Shown: piece after piece, positions 29,538 to 39,109 of the stretch
Position numbering within the stretch: position 1 is the first letter of the stretch
Layout: the number at the start of each line of letters is the position of its first letter
NCBI RefSeq assembly: GCF_017357225.1
Contig: NZ_CP071604.1
Span: 4,390,001 to 4,454,000 of the forward strand
Direction: 5' to 3'
Length of the DNA: 64,000 nucleotides
DNA from: Rhizobium binae
Lineage (GTDB): Bacteria > Pseudomonadota > Alphaproteobacteria > Rhizobiales > Rhizobiaceae
Program-made: the position numbers and the translations under genes
Notes under the pieces: model-generated
Databases searched by the model: none
Told to the model about the DNA's origin: nothing
What the model saw: the letters and a program-made list of their open reading frames with translations, nothing else

Positions 29538-30599
29538 ATGAACCCTTCGGCCAAAGCGTCCCCCTGGTGGGCCCCGTCCGTGCATGCCGACCGCCGACCG
29601 TTCCTGATCGGGCGCAATGCGATCCAGGCGGCATTGCGCGGGTTTTTCGCGCGCGAGGATTTCATCGAAGTGGATACCGCGGTGCTGCAGGTATCGCCGG
29701 GCAACGAGGCGCATCTGCATGCCTTCGCCACCGAAGCGCTGACGACGGATGGGCAAAGGGCGCCCTTCTACCTGCACACCTCGCCGGAATTTGCCTGCAA
29801 GAAGCTGCTTGCGGCAGGTGAGCAGCGCATCTCGTGTTTTGCCCATGTCTACCGCAACCGCGAGCGCGGGCCGCTGCATCATCCCGAATTCACCATGCTC
29901 GAATGGTATCGGACCGGCGAAAGTTACGAGAGCCTGATGATGGATTGCGTGCGGATTCTGGCGCTCGCCGCCGAGACGGTGAAGACCGACAAGCTTGGCT
30001 ATCGCGGTGCGGCGAGCGATCCTTTCGCCGGGCCGGAACGCCTGAGCGTCGCCGAAGCGTTTGGACGCCACGCCGGCATCGATCTTCTCGCCTCTGTCGC
30101 CGCCGACGGTTCGACCGATCGAGCACATCTGGCGGCCGAGCTCAGGCGCGTCGGCATGCGTGTTGCCGATGACGATGGCTGGGCCGATCTCTTCAGCCGG
30201 GTGCTGGTCGAAAAGATCGAGCCGCATCTCGGCTTCGGCCGCATCACCATTCTCGACGAATATCCGGTCTCTGAGGCGGCCCTTGCCCGCCCATCAGCCC
30301 GCGACCCGCGTGTTGCCGAGCGTTTCGAGCTCTATGCCTGCGGCGTCGAGCTCGCCAACGGCTTCGGCGAGCTCACCAACGTCCCCGAACAGAAGCGGCG
30401 GTTCGAGATCGAGATGGCCGAGAAGATGCGGGTTTATGGTGAGACCTACCCGATCGACGAGGATTTCCTGGCGGCCCTTTCGTCGATGCCCGAGGCAAGC
30501 GGCATTGCGCTCGGTTTCGACCGGCTGGTCATGCTGGCGACGGGGGCCTCGCGCATCGATCAGGTGCTCTGGGCGCCGGTTGCGGAGTATGGGCGATGA
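29538..30599 (+). CDS. epmA: EF-P lysine--lysine ligase EpmA (PoxA/GenX)
   Basis: A 353-residue class II LysRS-like enzyme without the anticodon-binding domain. It attaches (R)-beta-lysine to K34 of EF-P. Seen: motif 2 [10 protein letters not shown] near 101, [10 protein letters not shown] near 113, and motif 3 G-I-A-L-G-F-D-R-L near 325. Length fits EpmA and is far short of a full LysRS. It is divergent from efp and its stop overlaps the epmB start by 4 bp. Confidence 0.95.
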   Translation: MNPSAKASPWWAPSVHADRRPFLIGRNAIQAALRGFFAREDFIEVDTAVLQVSPGNEAHLHAFATEALTTDGQRAPFYLHTSPEFACKKLLAAGEQRISCFAHVYRNRERGPLHHPEFTMLEWYRTGESYESLMMDCVRILALAAETVKTDKLGYRGAASDPFAGPERLSVAEAFGRHAGIDLLASVAADGSTDRAHLAAELRRVGMRVADDDGWADLFSRVLVEKIEPHLGFGRITILDEYPVSEAALARPSARDPRVAERFELYACGVELANGFGELTNVPEQKRRFEIEMAEKMRVYGETYPIDEDFLAALSSMPEASGIALGFDRLVMLATGASRIDQVLWAPVAEYGR

Positions 30600-31648
30600 A
30601 CGCCGTCAAACCGATCAAGACAGTCGATGATCTTCTGCAGGCAGGGCTGGCCACGCCCGGCGACCGTGCCATGTTGGACGCGGTAGCCGCACGTTACGCG
30701 ATCGCGCTGACGCCGGTTGTGGCGAGGCTGATCGATCGCGCCGATCCTGATGATCCGATCGCACGGCAATTCGTGCCCGATCCGGCCGAGTTGACGGCCG
30801 CAACCGGGGAACGCGCCGATCCGATCGGTGATCATGCCCATAGCCCCGTCGAAGGCATCGTCCACCGCTACCCCGATCGCGTATTGCTCAAAGCTGTGCA
30901 TATCTGCCCCGTCTATTGCCGTTTCTGCTTCCGGCGCGAAATGGTCGGGCCGCAGGGCCTCGGCACGCTCGATGCCGTCGCAATGCAGGCAGCCTTCGAT
31001 TACGTAGCCGACCATCAGGAGATCTGGGAGGTCATCCTCACCGGCGGCGATCCGCTGGTGCTTTCCGCGCGCCGGCTCCGCGACATCATGGAGGCGCTGG
31101 CGGCAATCGCGCATGTCAAGATCGTACGCTTCCACACCCGCGTTCCCGTGGTCGATCCCGAAAAGATCGATGCAGCGCTGATCGATGCCCTGAAGGCGAG
31201 CGGCAAGACGGTCTATGTGGCGCTGCATGCCAATCATCCGACGGAATTGACAAGGGAAGCGCGCGCGGCTTGCGCCCGCCTGGTCGATGCCGGCATCGCC
31301 ATGGTCAGCCAGTCGGTGCTGTTGAAAGGCGTCAATGACGACCCCGACGTGCTTGCCGAGCTGATGAAGGCCTTCGTCGAGATCCGCGTCAAACCCTATT
31401 ACCTGCACCATCCGGATTTCGCACCCGGTACCAGCCATTTCAGATTGACGATCGACGAGGGGCAGCAGATCGTCGCGGCGCTGCGCGGACGGATTTCCGG
31501 GCTTTGCCAGCCGGCCTACATCCTCGATATCCCCGGCGGGCACGGCAAGGCCGTCATCAGCCAAAGCGTTATCCGGGCAACAGGCAAGGGATGTTATTCC
31601 GTCTCGGACTATCGCGGCGGCGAGCATTCCTATCCCCCCGCCGGTTGA
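30596..31648 (+). CDS. epmB: EF-P (R)-beta-lysine-forming radical SAM aminomutase EpmB
   Basis: A 350-residue lysine 2,3-aminomutase-like protein that converts L-lysine to (R)-beta-lysine for EF-P. The radical-SAM cluster motif C-P-V-Y-C-R-F-C gives cysteines 104, 108 and 111. The PLP-binding segment D-I-P-G-G-H-G-K lies near 308-315. It is shorter than clostridial KamA, as expected for EpmB. Translation is coupled to epmA through an ATGA overlap. Confidence 0.93.
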   Translation: MNAVKPIKTVDDLLQAGLATPGDRAMLDAVAARYAIALTPVVARLIDRADPDDPIARQFVPDPAELTAATGERADPIGDHAHSPVEGIVHRYPDRVLLKAVHICPVYCRFCFRREMVGPQGLGTLDAVAMQAAFDYVADHQEIWEVILTGGDPLVLSARRLRDIMEALAAIAHVKIVRFHTRVPVVDPEKIDAALIDALKASGKTVYVALHANHPTELTREARAACARLVDAGIAMVSQSVLLKGVNDDPDVLAELMKAFVEIRVKPYYLHHPDFAPGTSHFRLTIDEGQQIVAALRGRISGLCQPAYILDIPGGHGKAVISQSVIRATGKGCYSVSDYRGGEHSYPPAG

Positions 31649-31678
31649 CGCAAAATGGCGCTTTGCGTGTCATTTTTG
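31646..31678 (+). terminator. Putative terminator of epmAB
   Basis: CGCAAA (31649-31654) pairs with TTTGCG (31662-31667), extended by TGA/TCA with a two-base bulge, followed by TTTTT at 31673-31677. The stem overlaps the epmB stop codon. Confidence 0.6.
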
Positions 31679-31911
31679 TACTCGTCGTGTGCCACAGCGC
31701 CGCAAGCTTCGTCGTCGAAGTTCTATTAAATTGTTGATGTAGAATTGTAATTTCTGCTGCACCCGGGCCGATCGCTAAAATCCTAACTGTGAGTGCTAAT
31801 CATATTTAACCCAACAAATTAGCGGAATGTTCTGTTTTCCCCACTAAAAGAACGCTCATGACAAGGCGATGAAACGCCGGTTCGGGATCATGAGAATCTT
31901 GGAGTGATGGG

Positions 31912-32163
31912 ATGAATACGACAATCCGCGACCTCGTAGCCAAATTCGGCAAGCTTCCGACGTCGATCGACCAAATTGCCGACGATGCCGATCTTTATGC
32001 AGCAGGTCTGACGTCCTTTGCTTCGGTGCAGCTGATGCTCGGCATTGAAGAGGCCTTCGACATCGAATTTCCCGACAATCTGTTGAACCGCAAATCCTTC
32101 GCGAGCATCGCGGCGATCGCCAAAACTGTCGATCTCATCCGGGATGGCCGGAAGGTCGCCTGA
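31912..32163 (+). CDS. Stand-alone carrier protein (ACP-like)
   Basis: An 83-residue acyl-carrier-type protein. The phosphopantetheine-bearing serine is S35, in D-L-Y-A-A-G-L-T-S-F, where T-S-F replaces the D-S-L of fatty-acid ACP. Helix III reads I-E-F-P-D-N-L-L-N. The deviating motif marks a specialised carrier. It is the first gene of a packed operon; its stop overlaps the next ATG, and the third gene encodes an amino acid:carrier-protein ligase. In characterised systems (Bradyrhizobium, Agrobacterium) such carriers receive glycine or alanine as a thioester. The gene has 233 bp of AT-richer DNA upstream, presumably with the promoter. Confidence 0.93.
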   Translation: MNTTIRDLVAKFGKLPTSIDQIADDADLYAAGLTSFASVQLMLGIEEAFDIEFPDNLLNRKSFASIAAIAKTVDLIRDGRKVA

Positions 32164-33344
32164 TGAATTTCCCCGTCAGGATCATGCAGGACGGTCTTGC
32201 CGCCAGGGTGGCTCGCGTCGCCGAAATCGCGGCCAAACATGCCGATGCCGTCGACGCCGAGGGCCGTTTCCCACGCGAAGCCGTAGACGCCATGAAGGCC
32301 GAGAGGCTGCTCGGCATTCAGGTGCCGCACCATCTCGGCGGTGAATCGGCCTCGATCACCGAGATCGCCGAATTGTGCTCGATGCTCGGCCAGGCTTGCG
32401 CGGCAAGCGCCATGGTTTTTGCCATGCACCACATCAAGCTGTCGAGCCTTGTCGAACACGGCAGCGACAGCGAATGGCATTGCCATTTCATGCGCAATAT
32501 TGCTGGCGAGCAACTGCTGATCGCCTCCGCCACCACCGAGGGCGGGATCGGCGGCAACCTGCGCAACAGTATTTGCGCGGTCGAAGTCGACGGCGATATC
32601 TGCAGCCTCGAAAAGGATGCCACCGTCATTTCCTACGGTTCGCATGCTGACGCCATCCTCATCACTTCGCGCGCCCACCCGCAGGCGGCGTCCTCCGATC
32701 AGGTGCTGACAGCCTTCCTCAAGGACCAGTACACGCTCGAAAAGACCCACGTCTGGAACACGCTCGGCATGCGCGGCACCTGCTCCGACGGCTTTCTCTT
32801 CAAGGGACAGGCACCGGCCCATCAGATCCTGCCGAAGCCATTTGCCGAGATTGCTGCGCAATCCATGCTCGCCTCGTCGCATCTGTTGTGGAGCGGCGTC
32901 TGGTATGGCATCGCGGTCGATGCGGTCGCGCGGGCCCAGTCCTTCGTGCGCGCCGCCGCCCGCAAGGCGCCTGATGCCCAGCCGCCCGGCGCGCTGCGTC
33001 TCGCCGAGGTTTCCAACCTTCTGCAAATGGTCAAATCCAACGTGGTTGCCGGCCTGAAGGCTTATGAACATGCCAAGGCCGATCCCGACAGGTTGTCGTC
33101 GATGGGCTTTGCCGTGGCGATGAACAACGTCAAGATCGCCTCTTCCGAGACGATCCTGGAGATCGTCAACCATGCTATGCTGATCTGCGGCATCATGGGC
33201 TACAAGAACGGTACGCCCTTCAGCCTCGGACGGCACTTGCGCGACGCCCATTCCGCACAGCTCATGATCTCGAACGACCGCATCCTCGGCAATACGTCGA
33301 GCATGCTTCTGGTCCATAAGCAGGACACTAGCCTACTGGGGTAA
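32163..33344 (+). CDS. Acyl-CoA dehydrogenase-like flavoprotein
   Basis: A 393-residue flavoprotein of the acyl-CoA dehydrogenase fold: helical N-domain ([10 protein letters not shown] near 36), a middle beta domain ([12 protein letters not shown] near 122, [10 protein letters not shown] near 201) and a C-terminal helical domain. Related enzymes oxidise aminoacyl or acyl groups while they are bound to carrier proteins. In this operon, between the carrier and the aminoacyl:carrier ligase, the natural guess is that it dehydrogenates the loaded aminoacyl group or an acyl group. That is inference. It starts at an ATGA overlap with the carrier gene. Confidence 0.88.
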   Translation: MNFPVRIMQDGLAARVARVAEIAAKHADAVDAEGRFPREAVDAMKAERLLGIQVPHHLGGESASITEIAELCSMLGQACAASAMVFAMHHIKLSSLVEHGSDSEWHCHFMRNIAGEQLLIASATTEGGIGGNLRNSICAVEVDGDICSLEKDATVISYGSHADAILITSRAHPQAASSDQVLTAFLKDQYTLEKTHVWNTLGMRGTCSDGFLFKGQAPAHQILPKPFAEIAAQSMLASSHLLWSGVWYGIAVDAVARAQSFVRAAARKAPDAQPPGALRLAEVSNLLQMVKSNVVAGLKAYEHAKADPDRLSSMGFAVAMNNVKIASSETILEIVNHAMLICGIMGYKNGTPFSLGRHLRDAHSAQLMISNDRILGNTSSMLLVHKQDTSLLG

Positions 33345-33349
33345 CAGTC

Positions 33350-34258
33350 ATGGATATGCAGACTTCGTTTCTCGACCGGCTTTTCGAAGCCGGCCTGCTG
33401 ATCGATACCGGCATCGACGGGCTCTATGGCCGCAGCGGCCAGTTCGAAGAGGTGATCGCTGCCTTCGAGCGCCTTATCGACAAGGTCGGCGGCGCCGATG
33501 GTGCGGAAGCCATGCGCTTTCCTCCCGGCATGAACCGTGCCTTCTTCGAAAAAAGCGGCTACATGAAGAGCTTCCCGCAGCTGGCGGGCACCGTGCACAG
33601 CTTCTGCGGCAGCGAACTCGACCATGTCAGCCTGCTGCAATGCATGGAAGTCGGCGAGGACTGGACGAAGGGGCAGGAAGCCACCGACATCGTGCTGACG
33701 CCGGCTGCCTGCTATCCGCTCTACCCGACAGTCGCCAAGCGCGGCAATCTGCCGAAGACCGGCGGCCTCTTCGACCTGCAATCCTACTGCTTCCGCCACG
33801 AACCGTCGAAGGATCCGGCCCGCCAGCAGCTCTTCCGCATGCGCGAATATGTCTGCATGGGCAGCGAGCAGCACGTCACCGATTTCCGCCAGCGCTGGAT
33901 GGATCGCGGCGTCGAGATGATGAAGGCGGTCGGTCTCGAGGTAACGATCGATATCGCCAACGATCCGTTCTTCGGCCGCGCCGGCAAGATGCTCGTCAAC
34001 AATCAGCGCGACCAGAACCTGAAATTCGAACTGCTGATCCCGATCACCTCGGCCGCCAATCCCACCGCCTGCATGAGCTTCAACTATCATCAGGACGCAT
34101 TCGGCACGAAATGGGGCCTCAACCTCGAAGACGGCAGCGTTGCGCACACGGCCTGTGTCGGCTTCGGGCTCGAGCGCATCGCGCTTGCCCTGTTCCACCA
34201 TCACGGGCTCGACGTGAAGCAATGGCCGGCCAATGTGCGGAAAGCGCTGTGGGGCTGA
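33350..34258 (+). CDS. Amino acid:[carrier protein] ligase (SerRS-like, no tRNA-binding arm)
   Basis: A 302-residue class II synthetase homologue resembling the catalytic core of the atypical archaeal SerRS. Motif 2 is F-R-H-E (148-151) with downstream R-M-R-E; motif 3 is G-F-G-L-E-R (271-276). The zinc ligands match C121, E166 and C269. The enzymes characterised in Bradyrhizobium (Bll0957, with ligands 131/176/279) and Agrobacterium activate glycine or alanine and load it on the phosphopantetheine of a carrier protein instead of tRNA. The tRNA-binding coiled coil is missing here too. The carrier is encoded two genes upstream. Strong assignment from family; actual amino acid unknown. Confidence 0.92.
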   Translation: MDMQTSFLDRLFEAGLLIDTGIDGLYGRSGQFEEVIAAFERLIDKVGGADGAEAMRFPPGMNRAFFEKSGYMKSFPQLAGTVHSFCGSELDHVSLLQCMEVGEDWTKGQEATDIVLTPAACYPLYPTVAKRGNLPKTGGLFDLQSYCFRHEPSKDPARQQLFRMREYVCMGSEQHVTDFRQRWMDRGVEMMKAVGLEVTIDIANDPFFGRAGKMLVNNQRDQNLKFELLIPITSAANPTACMSFNYHQDAFGTKWGLNLEDGSVAHTACVGFGLERIALALFHHHGLDVKQWPANVRKALWG

Positions 34259-34266
34259 GCTACTCG

Positions 34267-35229
34267 ATGACATCGGTATTCCCGGGGACCAGCCCGGAAA
34301 CCTATCGGCAGCACGCGCTGCATTCCAGCGAGCGCGCCTGGCCGGAAACCAATTGTTACGTCGACCTGTGGATCGAGGTGCTGGCGACGTCGGGGGCAGC
34401 ACCCGAGGCGATGCTCGGTTTCACCCTGGCGCAGGATTTCGAAGGCGACCAGTTCACCTTCTTCAAGGTGCCACTCGAGGATCTCGAGACGCTTTATGGC
34501 ATCCGCGCGACCGAGCTTGCCATCTATGACCGGGTCGAGCGGCATGTCGAAGTGCAGATCGCCCGGAGCCGTCTCTGCCTCATCGAGATGGATTCCTTCT
34601 ATATGCCGGATACGCGCGGCACCGCCTACCGGCAGGAGCACGGCAAGACCACGGTTGCCATCAACCGGCTGGACGTTGCGGCAAAACGGGTCGAGTATTT
34701 CCACAATGCCGGCTATTTCCACCTCGAAGGCGAGGATTTCGACGGGCTGTTCCAGCTGCAGCTGACGGAGAACGACCCGCCGTTCCTGCCTTATGCGGAA
34801 TTTGCGCGATTCCCGGAAAAGCCCGCCGACGAAGCGCACCTGCGCGCGACCGCACGGCGGCTTGCCGGGGTTCATTTCAACAGGCGGCCCAGCGAAAATC
34901 CTATCCGCGCCTTCGCCGCCGTCTTTCCGCAACAGGTGGAAGCGGTGGCTGAGCGGCCGTTCGGCTTCTTTCACAAATATGCCTTCAATACGCTTCGCCA
35001 GGTCGGCGCCAATTTCGAGCTGGCGGCCGATTACCTGGCGTGGCTCTCCGCGGATGAATTCGCCGGCGCCGCCGCCCATGCCAGGCGGATTTCGGACGCT
35101 GCGAAATCCGTGCAGTTCCAGCTTGCCCGCGCCGTTGCCCGCCGGAAGTTCGAACCGCTGCAGGCAGCCCTTGATCCGGCCGCCGATGCGTGGGATTTGA
35201 TGATGGCATCGCTTGCAGAGCGAATCTGA
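34267..35229 (+). CDS. DUF1839-family protein
   Basis: A 320-residue protein of unknown function that I match to DUF1839. No signal peptide, membrane segment or classic enzyme motif is seen. Notable blocks: E-T-N-C-Y-V-D-L-W-I-E-V near 27, F-E-G-D-Q-F-T-F-F-K near 58, E-M-D-S-F-Y-M-P-D-T near 115 and V-E-Y-F-H-N-A-G-Y-F-H near 150. The E-x-D-S-F-Y and Cys/His content could form an active site; a peptidase- or transferase-like papain fold is conceivable but unproven. It starts 8 bp after the aminoacyl:carrier ligase and is the best candidate for moving the amino acid from the carrier to an acceptor. The frame is open upstream across the previous gene, but the ATG at 34267 is the sensible start. 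Confidence 0.83.
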   Translation: MTSVFPGTSPETYRQHALHSSERAWPETNCYVDLWIEVLATSGAAPEAMLGFTLAQDFEGDQFTFFKVPLEDLETLYGIRATELAIYDRVERHVEVQIARSRLCLIEMDSFYMPDTRGTAYRQEHGKTTVAINRLDVAAKRVEYFHNAGYFHLEGEDFDGLFQLQLTENDPPFLPYAEFARFPEKPADEAHLRATARRLAGVHFNRRPSENPIRAFAAVFPQQVEAVAERPFGFFHKYAFNTLRQVGANFELAADYLAWLSADEFAGAAAHARRISDAAKSVQFQLARAVARRKFEPLQAALDPAADAWDLMMASLAERI

Positions 35230-35245
35230 GGCCGGAGATCAGACC

Positions 35246-37720
35246 ATGCGGGGGCGTTTGGCAAGCATCGGAGCCGAGGAAAGCTTGCTTTCCGAAGGCT
35301 GGAACCTGGTCCTGACGGAACCGGATGCCTGTGCGGTGCCGCACGACATTCCGCTCTCCGCGCAGTTCATTCCCGCACCCGTTCCCGGCACCGTCGCCGC
35401 CGCACTCGAAAGAGCCGGGCTCTTCGACCGGGAAAATCCGGAGCCGCTGAACACCAGGGACGCCTGGTATCTCTGCCGCCTCTTCGATGCCGAGCCCGGC
35501 GACGCGATCTTGCGTTTCGAGGGGCTGGCGACGCTGTGCCATGTTTTCCTGAACGGCCAGGAGATCCTCTTTTCCGAAAGCATGTTTACGGCGCACGAGA
35601 TTCCGGTGACGCTTTCGGGCGGCGACGAGCTGGCGCTCTGCTTCCGGGCGCTCGGCCCGCGTCTGTCGGAGCCCGGCCCCCGCGCGCGCTGGCGGCCGCA
35701 GATGATCACGCCGCCGGGCTTGAAAAATTTCCGCACGACGCTGCTCGGTCATATGCCGGGCTGGTGTCCCGATATCCACGCGGTCGGCCCATGGCGGCCG
35801 ATATCGCTGGTGCGGCGCAATCCCGTCTCGCTCGACAATGTCTCCATCCGCGCTGTCTTGGATGAGAGCGGCGTCGGCCGGCTCAGCGTTTCCCTGCACA
35901 ATAATGCCGACAATCCTTCGATGCTGCTGCGCTGCGGCGGGATGGAACAGCCGTTCGAGAAGGTGGGCGACCATCATTACTCGGCTATCCTCAAGCTTGC
36001 CGACATCGAAGCCTGGTGGCCACATACGCATGGCGTTCCCCGTCTCTACGAATTGACGCTTGTTTCCGACGGCGCCGACTACTCGCTCGGCAGCACCGGC
36101 TTCCGGCGCATTGAGGTCGAGCGCGGCGTTGACGGCGATGACTTCGCGCTTCTCGTCAATGGCGAGCGCGTCTTTTGCCGCGGCGCGGTGTGGACGACAG
36201 CGGATATCGCGCGCCTGCCGGGGGGACGAGCGGACTACGAACCGTTCCTGCGGCTTGCCGCCGAAGCCGGCATGAACATGATCCGTATCGGCGGCACGAT
36301 GACCTATGAGACGCCGGATTTCTTTGCGCTCTGCGACGAACTCGGCCTGCTCGTGTGGCAGGACTTCATGTTCGCCAATTTTGACTATCCGCGCAACGAC
36401 AAGACCTTTCTCGGTCACGTGCACGCCGAGGTCGAGGAAATGCTGCACGGCGTTCAGGCATCGCCTTCGCTGGCGGTGCTCTGCGGCGGCAGCGAGATCC
36501 ACCAGCAAGCGGCCATGCTCGGCCTGCCGATGGAATTCTGGAGCGGGCCGATCACCGATGAGATCATCCCGGCAATCATTGCGCGCATGCGTCCCGACGT
36601 GCCCTATGTCCCGAACTCGCCCTATGGCGGCGCACTGCCTTTTTCGCCGAACGCCGGTGTCGCGCATTATTACGGCGTCGGCGCTTATATGCGGCCGATT
36701 GCCGACGCCCGCCGCGCCGAGGTGCGGTTTGCCTCCGAAAGCCTCGCCTTTGCGCATGTGCCGCAGCAGAGGACGCTGCATCGTCATCTTGATGTGCCGG
36801 CCGTCCACAGTCCGCTCTGGAAGGCGCGCGTGCCGCGCGACCGCAGCGCATCGTGGGATTTCGAGGACGTTCGCGACTTCTATCTGGAGCTCTTTTACGG
36901 CTTCGATCCGGCCCGGTTGCGCCGCGAAGATCCGGAACGTTATCTCGATCTCTCCCGCGCAGTCACCGGCGAGGTGCTCGAGGAAACCTTTGCCGAATGG
37001 CGGCGCAAAGGCTCCGGCTGCAGCGGCGCGCTCGTCTGGACGCTGCAGGACCTGCTGCCCGGCCCCGGCTGGGGTGTGATCGACTCAACCGGCGAGCCAA
37101 AGCCGGTCTGGTATGCGATGCGCCGTGCCTTCCGGCCGGTTCAGACTGTGTTTACCGATGAGGGAACCAACGGCCTCGATGTGCATGTCGTCAACGAGAC
37201 CGAAGCTGCACTCGACGTGGAGCTCGAAGTCTTCTGCCTGCGCGACGGCAAGCAACAGGTCGTCAGCGGCAATACTGGCTTCAAGCTGGCGGCAAGGAGC
37301 GTGGAACGTTTTGCCTCCACCGCGCTCTTCGGCGCCTTCTTCGATACGACCTATGCCTTCCGCTTCGGCCCGCCGGCGCATGATGTGAGCGTGGCGCGAC
37401 TGCGCTCACTCGCCGACGGCGCCATTCTTGCCGAAGGCTTCCACTTCCCCTCGGGACGCGGCAAAGCGCTTCACGATGCGGGCATCGAGGCATCGCTCGG
37501 CAAGGTTGGCGAAGATTGGTTCGTCGATCTCAGGACCGACCGGCTGGCGCAATCCGTGCATATCGACGTCGAAGGCTATCGGGCCGAGGATGATTGGTTT
37601 CATCTCGCTCCCGGTGCGGCGCGGCGCGTGCGGCTCCATAGGCTGCCCGGCACGGACAGTCCGCCGGCCGGCGACATCAGAAATCTCGGCAGTTCACATC
37701 GCCTCATGCTTCAGAGCTGA
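35246..37720 (+). CDS. Glycoside hydrolase family 2-like protein (beta-mannosidase type)
   Basis: An 824-residue protein with a GH2 layout: jelly-roll N-domain with the P-V-P-G-T-V turn, W-Y near 73 and R-F-E-G-L-A near 90, an immunoglobulin-like domain, a TIM barrel and C-terminal beta domains. Likely acid/base Glu is E417 in C-G-G-S-E; likely nucleophile is E498 in F-A-S-E-S. The usual G-N-N-E is changed to G-G-S-E, so substrate or activity may differ. No signal peptide is seen, so it works in the cytoplasm, probably on a glycan intermediate or lipid-linked sugar. ATG with GGAG 9 bases upstream; sits between the DUF1839 and glycosyltransferase genes. Confidence 0.87.
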   Translation: MRGRLASIGAEESLLSEGWNLVLTEPDACAVPHDIPLSAQFIPAPVPGTVAAALERAGLFDRENPEPLNTRDAWYLCRLFDAEPGDAILRFEGLATLCHVFLNGQEILFSESMFTAHEIPVTLSGGDELALCFRALGPRLSEPGPRARWRPQMITPPGLKNFRTTLLGHMPGWCPDIHAVGPWRPISLVRRNPVSLDNVSIRAVLDESGVGRLSVSLHNNADNPSMLLRCGGMEQPFEKVGDHHYSAILKLADIEAWWPHTHGVPRLYELTLVSDGADYSLGSTGFRRIEVERGVDGDDFALLVNGERVFCRGAVWTTADIARLPGGRADYEPFLRLAAEAGMNMIRIGGTMTYETPDFFALCDELGLLVWQDFMFANFDYPRNDKTFLGHVHAEVEEMLHGVQASPSLAVLCGGSEIHQQAAMLGLPMEFWSGPITDEIIPAIIARMRPDVPYVPNSPYGGALPFSPNAGVAHYYGVGAYMRPIADARRAEVRFASESLAFAHVPQQRTLHRHLDVPAVHSPLWKARVPRDRSASWDFEDVRDFYLELFYGFDPARLRREDPERYLDLSRAVTGEVLEETFAEWRRKGSGCSGALVWTLQDLLPGPGWGVIDSTGEPKPVWYAMRRAFRPVQTVFTDEGTNGLDVHVVNETEAALDVELEVFCLRDGKQQVVSGNTGFKLAARSVERFASTALFGAFFDTTYAFRFGPPAHDVSVARLRSLADGAILAEGFHFPSGRGKALHDAGIEASLGKVGEDWFVDLRTDRLAQSVHIDVEGYRAEDDWFHLAPGAARRVRLHRLPGTDSPPAGDIRNLGSSHRLMLQS

Positions 37721-37747
37721 TACCCCGCCAACGACAAAGCCGATGCA

Positions 37748-38944
37748 TTGAGAGAGATCCGTGATTTGAGAACGATATACCGATTTCTGCGTGCCCATGC
37801 CCTGCAGCGGCTGATTCCACGCTCACGTGTCGCCTTCAATCCGCGCAAGCCGGTGGAAATCGCCGGCTATCTCTCGATGGCCGTCGGCGTCGGCGAGTCG
37901 GCACGGCTGTGCGCCGATGCGCTTGCCGCAGCGGGACGGGCGATATCGCTTTCGGACGTCAGCACGCATCCCGACGAAACATCCTTTGCGGCATGGAGGC
38001 CCTTGTCTCCGTCCACTGAAACACCGGGAAGCCGCATCTGGCATCTCAATCCGCCGATGCTGCCGCGCGCCATTCTGAAGAAGGGCGTGGCGAATTTCTC
38101 CCGGACCTTCAATATCGGCTATTTCGCCTGGGAGCTCGAAGCCGTCCCGGCGGAGTGGCGCAACGCGATGCGTTACATGAACGCCGTCTTCGTGCCTTCG
38201 GAATTCACCCGCCGCGCGATCGCGCCGCTGACCGCCGCACCCGTTATCGTGGTTCCGCATCCGGTCACCGAGAAGCCGGCCGCGGACGGCATGCGCGAGA
38301 AATTCGGAATCGAGAAGGACGCCTTTCTGGTCAGCTTCATCTTCAGTGCCGGCTCTTCGATCAACCGGAAGAATCCGCAGGCCGTCGTCGAAGCCTTCAG
38401 GATATTCGCCGCCGAAGTCCCAAGCGCCGTCCTGTTGATGAAGGCCAGTGGCGACATCGTCAGGGATCAGGGCCTGGGCGACCTGGTCGCCTCGGTCAAG
38501 GACGACAGCCGGATCAGGATCGTCACCGACAAGCTGTCGAATTCCGAGATCAACGGCCTTATCCGCTCGTCGGACGCCTATCTTTCACTGCATCGTTCGG
38601 AAGGCTTCGGGCTGACCGTTGCCGAAGCGATCATGCAGCTTACGCCGGTCATATCCACCGCATGGTCGGGCACGGCGGATTTCTGCGATCCGGACAATAC
38701 ATGGCTGGTCGACTCTCCGCTCATTCCGGTTGTCGACACCCATCCTGAATTTGCCGGGCTCGAAAACGCGGTCTGGGCGGATCCTTCTCCCCGGGCGGCG
38801 GCCGCCCACCTCAGGGAAATCTTACTTGCCCCCGAGCGGGCGCGCGATAAGGCGGAGAAAGCACGGGAATTCCTGCTGCGCTACCTCGCCGAGAACAGCT
38901 ACGAGAAGGCACTTCACAGGCTGGCGGGGCTGCAAACCAACTAA
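37748..38944 (+). CDS. Group 1 (GT4-type) glycosyltransferase
   Basis: A 398-residue glycosyltransferase. The C-terminal GT-B half shows F-I-F-S-A-G-S-S-I-N-R-K-N near 198, L-L-M-K-A near 237, D-A-Y-L-S-L-H-R-S-E-G-F-G-L near 277 and V-A-E-A-I near 292, the E-x7-E region that binds the nucleotide sugar. The N-half has a G-V-G-E-S-A-R motif near 46. The sugar cannot be told. The start is uncertain: no ATG fits, TTG at 37748 or TTG at 37766 are possible. It belongs to the carrier-protein/flippase operon, 27 bp after the GH2 gene. Confidence 0.87.
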   Translation: MREIRDLRTIYRFLRAHALQRLIPRSRVAFNPRKPVEIAGYLSMAVGVGESARLCADALAAAGRAISLSDVSTHPDETSFAAWRPLSPSTETPGSRIWHLNPPMLPRAILKKGVANFSRTFNIGYFAWELEAVPAEWRNAMRYMNAVFVPSEFTRRAIAPLTAAPVIVVPHPVTEKPAADGMREKFGIEKDAFLVSFIFSAGSSINRKNPQAVVEAFRIFAAEVPSAVLLMKASGDIVRDQGLGDLVASVKDDSRIRIVTDKLSNSEINGLIRSSDAYLSLHRSEGFGLTVAEAIMQLTPVISTAWSGTADFCDPDNTWLVDSPLIPVVDTHPEFAGLENAVWADPSPRAAAAHLREILLAPERARDKAEKAREFLLRYLAENSYEKALHRLAGLQTN

Positions 38945-39005
38945 GCTGAGGTCGCCACTCCGCTTTATTTTAATATTTTCGCATTAGAGATGGCGGGTGT
39001 GCGGC

Positions 39006-39082
39006 TTAGAGCATGTCACGCAGAACAGTGCAGCGATTTTGCCACATGCGGGAAAACAAAGAGCTAAAGCGCGTGGCGCGCG
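39006..39082. repeat. Rhizobial intergenic palindromic repeat (RIME-like)
   Basis: The block starting TTAGAGCATGTCACGC and ending around AAAGCGCGTGGCGCGCGCTT matches, from memory, a repetitive intergenic element family of Rhizobiaceae. Internal pairs include GCATGT (39011-39016) with ACATGC (39044-39049) and AAGCGCG with CGCGCTT at the right end. It lies between the glycosyltransferase and the flippase fusion gene. Confidence 0.55.
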
Positions 39083-39109
39083 CTTCAGGCGATCCTGACG
39101 GATGGACAG

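Noticed and set aside
33640..34266. Upstream extension of the DUF1839 frame across the aminoacyl:carrier ligase gene
   Set aside because: The overlapped region encodes conserved synthetase motifs in the other frame; the extension is Arg-rich noise.
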